From positions 1 to 26,101 of the forward strand of contig JAHLWZ010001042.1 of the NCBI GenBank assembly GCA_020536535.1: a stretch of DNA of 26,101 nucleotides. Reading direction: 5' to 3'. Each line of letters starts with the position of its first letter. The first letter of the stretch is position 1. This document shows, piece after piece, positions 22,403-26,101 of this stretch. The notes beneath the pieces are model-generated. The model saw nothing but the letters and a program-made list of their open reading frames with translations. It did no database searches and was not told the origin of the DNA. The stretch comes from Pelomyxa schiedti. Lineage: Eukaryota > Evosea > Pelobiontida > Pelomyxidae. The translations under genes were made by a program, and so were the position numbers.

Positions 22403-25400
22403 TCAATCGTCGATGACAATCACATCTTTATTGGGTACTTCTTGTTCATGTACTTGAGCTTGTTCAGAATCGGAAGAGCAGTAGGCATCGACATCAACAA
22501 TTTCGGTGTCACGGTCACTATCGGGATCGGGGTCGGGATTTGCATCAGCATCATTACGTTCTCCCTCAGGTGCTTCTTCTTCTTGTTGTTGTTCGTCCTC
22601 AGCACCTTCAAGACAGTCATCATCTTCAGCTTCATCTTCATCTTCAGCATCACCTTCATCAGCCTCTGAGTCGTCATCATAGTCAACAGGGTCAGCTTCG
22701 TCTTCGTCCTCGTCTCCGAGGGTCGCTTTGTGTGGGGAGTACAAGGCTTCCAACCTACGGACGACTTGGGCGATTGTTGGCCTCTGTGCGGGTGTTAGAG
22801 CTCATTTTTTGTGTGTAGTTTTAAATAAAACCAATCTTTTTTGGATTCTCTTCCACACAGTTTTCTATCAGTTGTATCTGAAGATTGTTTGACGGTTAGT
22901 TATGTAATTAGGGAGGAAAATCCTCACCAAATCTCGGGGCACAATCTTCCCCTTGTCAGGTCCCTTGGGGATAATTTCTGGAACCGGTGGCCTCTCTCCA
23001 TTGATGACTGCTTTTTTCAGAACATCAACTGCAGCATCGAACTCCGGCCCCTCGTAGACCTTTAAGTGTTGGAAGTACTTTTGGAAGGGCTGCTCCTGCG
23101 TCACAATCTCGGTCAGCATTATTCCGACAGCGTACCTAGAGAGAGAAACCAGAGAGAGTGAAGTGAGTCCCTGAGAACAAAAGGAAATTGGGTGGACTTA
23201 CACATCCAAAGCAAACTTTGTTGCCATTACATCTCCTTTCATCACTTCAGGCGCAAGATATTCATCTTTAAGGGTTGTCAGACAAAAAAAAGCCAAGTCG
23301 TTCAACTATGGCACACATGTTCCAGGCGCGTCTAGCTCTGGACTCAATACAAACGGGAACTTCTTGCCAGATCCTAAATCAGCCACCTTTTAAAAGGGAT
23401 TTTAATTAGGCACACCAGTTAGAGACATAGGAGTAGTAATTTTTTAATGCTCTAACCTTGACATTGCCTGAGACATCTACCAGGCAGTTGGAGGACTTCA
23501 AATCCCTGCGTTAATGCTGTTTAGTGTGCTGGGGAGGCATGATGAAGAAGGTTTTTTTTTAAGATTAAAACCTATGAACAATTCCGTGAACCCTCAGAGC
23601 ATGGACTCCACGCGCCTGTTAAACATTAATTAAAATCAATTGCCAGGAGAAGATACCACTCCAACACAGTACTTCAACATGATTGGAAGGGACCAGCCGT
23701 CCCCTTTCCAATGCTTCAGGAGCGCTTGGGAGACCTTGTCCTTATTTGGGTCATGCAAGATGTGCCAGAGATCCATCCGCATCCATTCCAATAGTATCAT
23801 GCGGAATCCATCATGTACACAGACACCTGATGATGGATTGTTCAGTATTTAGGGGAAGAGCAATAGAATTATTATCAACACTACCCTGCAGGCGCACTAC
23901 ATTCTTTGAGGAACATAGACTATTAAAAAGTGAGATATGTTTTGAAAAAAATTGCGAAAAGTCTCGTACCTAAGAAGCTGAACCTCGTCAACAAAAGACT
24001 CATCCGAGGTTTTGGTGCCCAATACTTTCACTGCTATGGGGGAATCCCATAGTTTCGCTGCGGGAAAAAACAAGTTATCTTATATCAGTGTAATAACAGA
24101 TGTGTTATTAGAGAGGGTTTATTTCACCAAACACAAACCTCGGAGAACAGCACCGTATGTACCCTTGCCAATGATTCTTTTCGACTTGCTGAACTTGATT
24201 TTGGCGACCGGCACCAACTGGCACTGGAGCCCCTTGAGCATCTCAACGAGAGGGTTCTTATTCTGATCTTGGTTGGCGTTTTGAGGCATATGCTGCTTGG
24301 GACCGGCAAGTGCTGCATCGTGACGAGACTCGTAGTCGAGGCCAGCAGCTCCAACAGGCTGAGGTGGTTGTTGGTGGTACTGTGGCAATTGTGATTGTGC
24401 CTGAGGAGCCTGTGACGAAAGTGACCGTTGTGGTGATCGCTTTTGGATTTCGGCTTCTGCAGAATCAGACTTTTCCACACTTCTTTGACTTTGTTGATGA
24501 TTATGAGGAGGTCGCTGTGCGGGTGCTGTCACACGAGGAGGAGGAAGAACTTGAACTGGTGGAACTTGCTGCTTCTGTTTTTCCTCCAGTGATGGTGATG
24601 GTTGTGGGAGCTCAGGTTTTTCTACATTTTCAAACTCTGCCGGTGGTGTGTCATGATGAAGAACTCGCAAGGGCCGTAGCGGTGCTACTGCCGTTGGGTG
24701 TTGTTGTGATGGTGGTGGAATCCTAGATTCAGATTCAACTTCTGCGCTTTCCTTCCAATTCTCACTGGCCTTCTCGCGGTGGATCACAACCACAGGCTGG
24801 AGACGTCCCATGGCGGCGTCCAGCGCTGCACTACAGTCATTGTGGGTCTCGAAAGAAATAAACACCTGATTGCTGTCAAACTGCTTGCTGACTCTTTCCC
24901 TGGCAGAAAGCAAAAAAGAGAGAGAAAATTTCAAAATCAGCTTGTGGCTATTGTGGAAGTGCAATGTATGAAATGAAATTGGTCCAGAGAGAGAAAGAAA
25001 TGAAATACTCACACGTTATTAAACATTGAGGCAACTTCTTTGGCTGTTAGATCTGACAAATGTGTGCAAACAATTGTCTGGTATCTATCTTTCCCCGTCT
25101 CCTTGTCGTAGCAACTTGCCCAATTGTAACAGTTGACGGCTTTTGCAATTTTGGGATCCTCTGATTTTGCTGAGAGAATGAGAGGCGGGGGAACAACTCT
25201 ACTGCGAGGAGGCGCCGCACGAGGAGAAGTCTGCAGTTGCGAGATTGACTTTGAATGGTGCCTGATGTACCGCATTACGTTGGAGCTGGAGCGGGAGGGA
25301 GCACTGATTATGGGAGGAGCTCCTACGCGGTGAGGAGGCAGTGCAAATGCAGAGGCGCAACAAAAACCAGAAGCAGACGAGGCGGAGGTGGTCGTGCTCG

Positions 25401-25683
25401 TAGTCGCCCTCGTGGTCGGCACCATCGGCCACGCCGGAGTAGTCGTCGGTGTGGGCAGCAGCCCGCCCCCGCCGCGGCCCCCACCGAAAACAACAGGGGG
25501 AGGGGGAGCAGGGGGTGTGGCCAGGAGGCCAGCCCCGCCACGCAATGCACCCACTCCATAGCCCCTCCCTACCTCAGGAGCACCACCGCGCCAGGCCCCC
25601 ACCAACGACGGGGGGGGCGCACCGAACACCGACGGCACGTGATATGAATGGGAACGGTGTCCCCTACCCCCCGGCACCCACAT
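22403..25683 (-). CDS. TKL-like protein kinase with N-terminal RRM-like domain and acidic tail
   Basis: Probable Ser/Thr kinase, 867 aa from ATG 25683; an in-frame ATG at 25779 would add 32 residues. Exons: 25683-25013, 24899-24139, 24057-23970, 23919-23885, 23826-23657, 23615-23572, 23505-23457, 23386-23317, 23265-23202, 23135-22928, 22877-22832, 22800-22403 (2604 nt). Order: Gly/Pro/Ala-rich start; RRM-like fold (about 195-275: TIVCTHLSDLTAKEVASMFN joined by splicing to VERVSKQFDSNQVFISFE and DAAMGRLQPVVVIHREK); Pro/Gln-rich linker; kinase domain (about 460-750); Asp/Glu-rich tail. Kinase marks: GKGTYGAVLR loop, AVKVL Lys488, VDEVQLL helix C, HRDLKSSN with catalytic Asp591, DLG in place of DFG at 609-611, GTYEYLAPEV, DVYAVGIMLTEI. 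All catalytic residues are kept, so it should be active. TKL membership is inferred from DLKSSN and the subdomain XI style. The intron near 22801-22831 (31 nt) is doubtful. Confidence 0.87.
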
Positions 25684-25779
25684 CGTCTTCTCTTGGGTAC
25701 TTTTTTTGTGTCTTCTTCTAAAAAAAGGCCGCAGCTCAGCCCCAGTTCTCCGGTAATTTTCTCCCAAATCGCCAAACAT

Positions 25780-26101
25780 TTCCCGCCACCAAAAAAATAA
25801 AGTGACACATAAAAAGTAACACAAAATAAAAAAAAACCAACCAGGCAGGCGGTGGTTTCGCGGTCGCTCGGTGTGCCCGGCGAACGGACGTGCTCAAAAA
25901 AACCAACTTCAATAACACAACATTAATTTCCAACCACACCCCATACAACAACAACCACTTTCCCGATTTTAAATTCCCTGTCACTAAACTAGTACTGTTT
26001 AGGTCACTCTAGGGTCTACTACAACAACATTTTCGGCGCGGACTTCTTCTCCATCCACAACCTCTCTCCACTCTCCTACATGAAATTTAGCATCCCCACT
26101 T
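25780..26101. promoter_or_regulatory. Upstream region of the kinase gene, right edge
   Basis: 322 bp to the right edge with no supported gene. It should contain the 5' UTR and promoter of the minus-strand kinase gene. A-rich stretches (25793-25836) precede a short GC-rich block (25850-25890). The remaining sequence is AC-rich without a convincing ORF. Confidence 0.4.

Noticed and set aside
1-26101. Transposons, CRISPR arrays, tRNA or rRNA genes, tandem repeats
   Set aside because: None seen: no transposase or reverse-transcriptase motifs, no spaced direct repeats, no cloverleaf-like sequence; repeats are limited to homopolymers and codon-level low complexity.

Overview
The window is eukaryotic nuclear DNA from an intron-dense, gene-dense protist. 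The coding regions are cut by very short GT-AG introns. I reconstructed about 75 of them, mostly 39-70 nt (commonest about 44) and a few longer. Intergenic gaps are about 85-670 bp. Several proteins carry Thr/Ala/Pro/Ser-rich low-complexity stretches. I found no tRNA, rRNA, mobile element or CRISPR array. The lineage cannot be fixed by reading alone. A cytosolic tyrosyl-tRNA synthetase with an EMAPII-like C-terminal domain, Nup88, a CLU-domain protein and a tyrosine-kinase-like (TKL) kinase would fit a free-living amoebozoan, or alternatively a unicellular holozoan.

Layout, left to right. 1-1146 (-): 3' part of a PARP-type ADP-ribosyltransferase gene that runs off the left edge. 1154-1540: strand-ambiguous Pro/Thr-rich ORF. 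1626-2936 (-): membrane-anchored alpha/beta hydrolase, 5 exons. 3325-4497 (-): C2H2 zinc-finger protein, 3 exons. 5164-7552 (+): tyrosyl-tRNA synthetase, 12 exons. 7638-10869 (-): Nup88-like nucleoporin, 15 exons, convergent with the synthetase. 11064-19585 (+): one 35-exon gene of about 2280 codons joining a disordered region, a CLU domain, a TPR-like region and leucine-rich repeats, divergent from Nup88. 19740-20526 (+): small Cys-rich membrane protein with an uncertain 5' half. 20721-22224 (+): beta-propeller-like protein, 2 exons. 22403-25683 or 25779 (-): protein kinase with an N-terminal RRM-like domain and an acidic tail, 12 exons.

The genes do not form a pathway. They are a mix of housekeeping genes (translation, nuclear pore, organelle or mRNA-related CLU) and signalling or regulatory genes (kinase, ADP-ribosyltransferase, zinc finger), packed head to head and tail to tail. 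Most exon chains were checked by keeping the reading frame through every junction; the summed exon lengths of the six best models (hydrolase, zinc finger, TyrRS, Nup88, CLU-LRR, kinase) are multiples of three. The most notable items are the RRM-kinase fusion, the CLU-TPR-LRR protein, and a tyrosyl-tRNA synthetase with a roughly 50-residue Thr/Ala-rich insertion immediately before its KMSKS-type loop.
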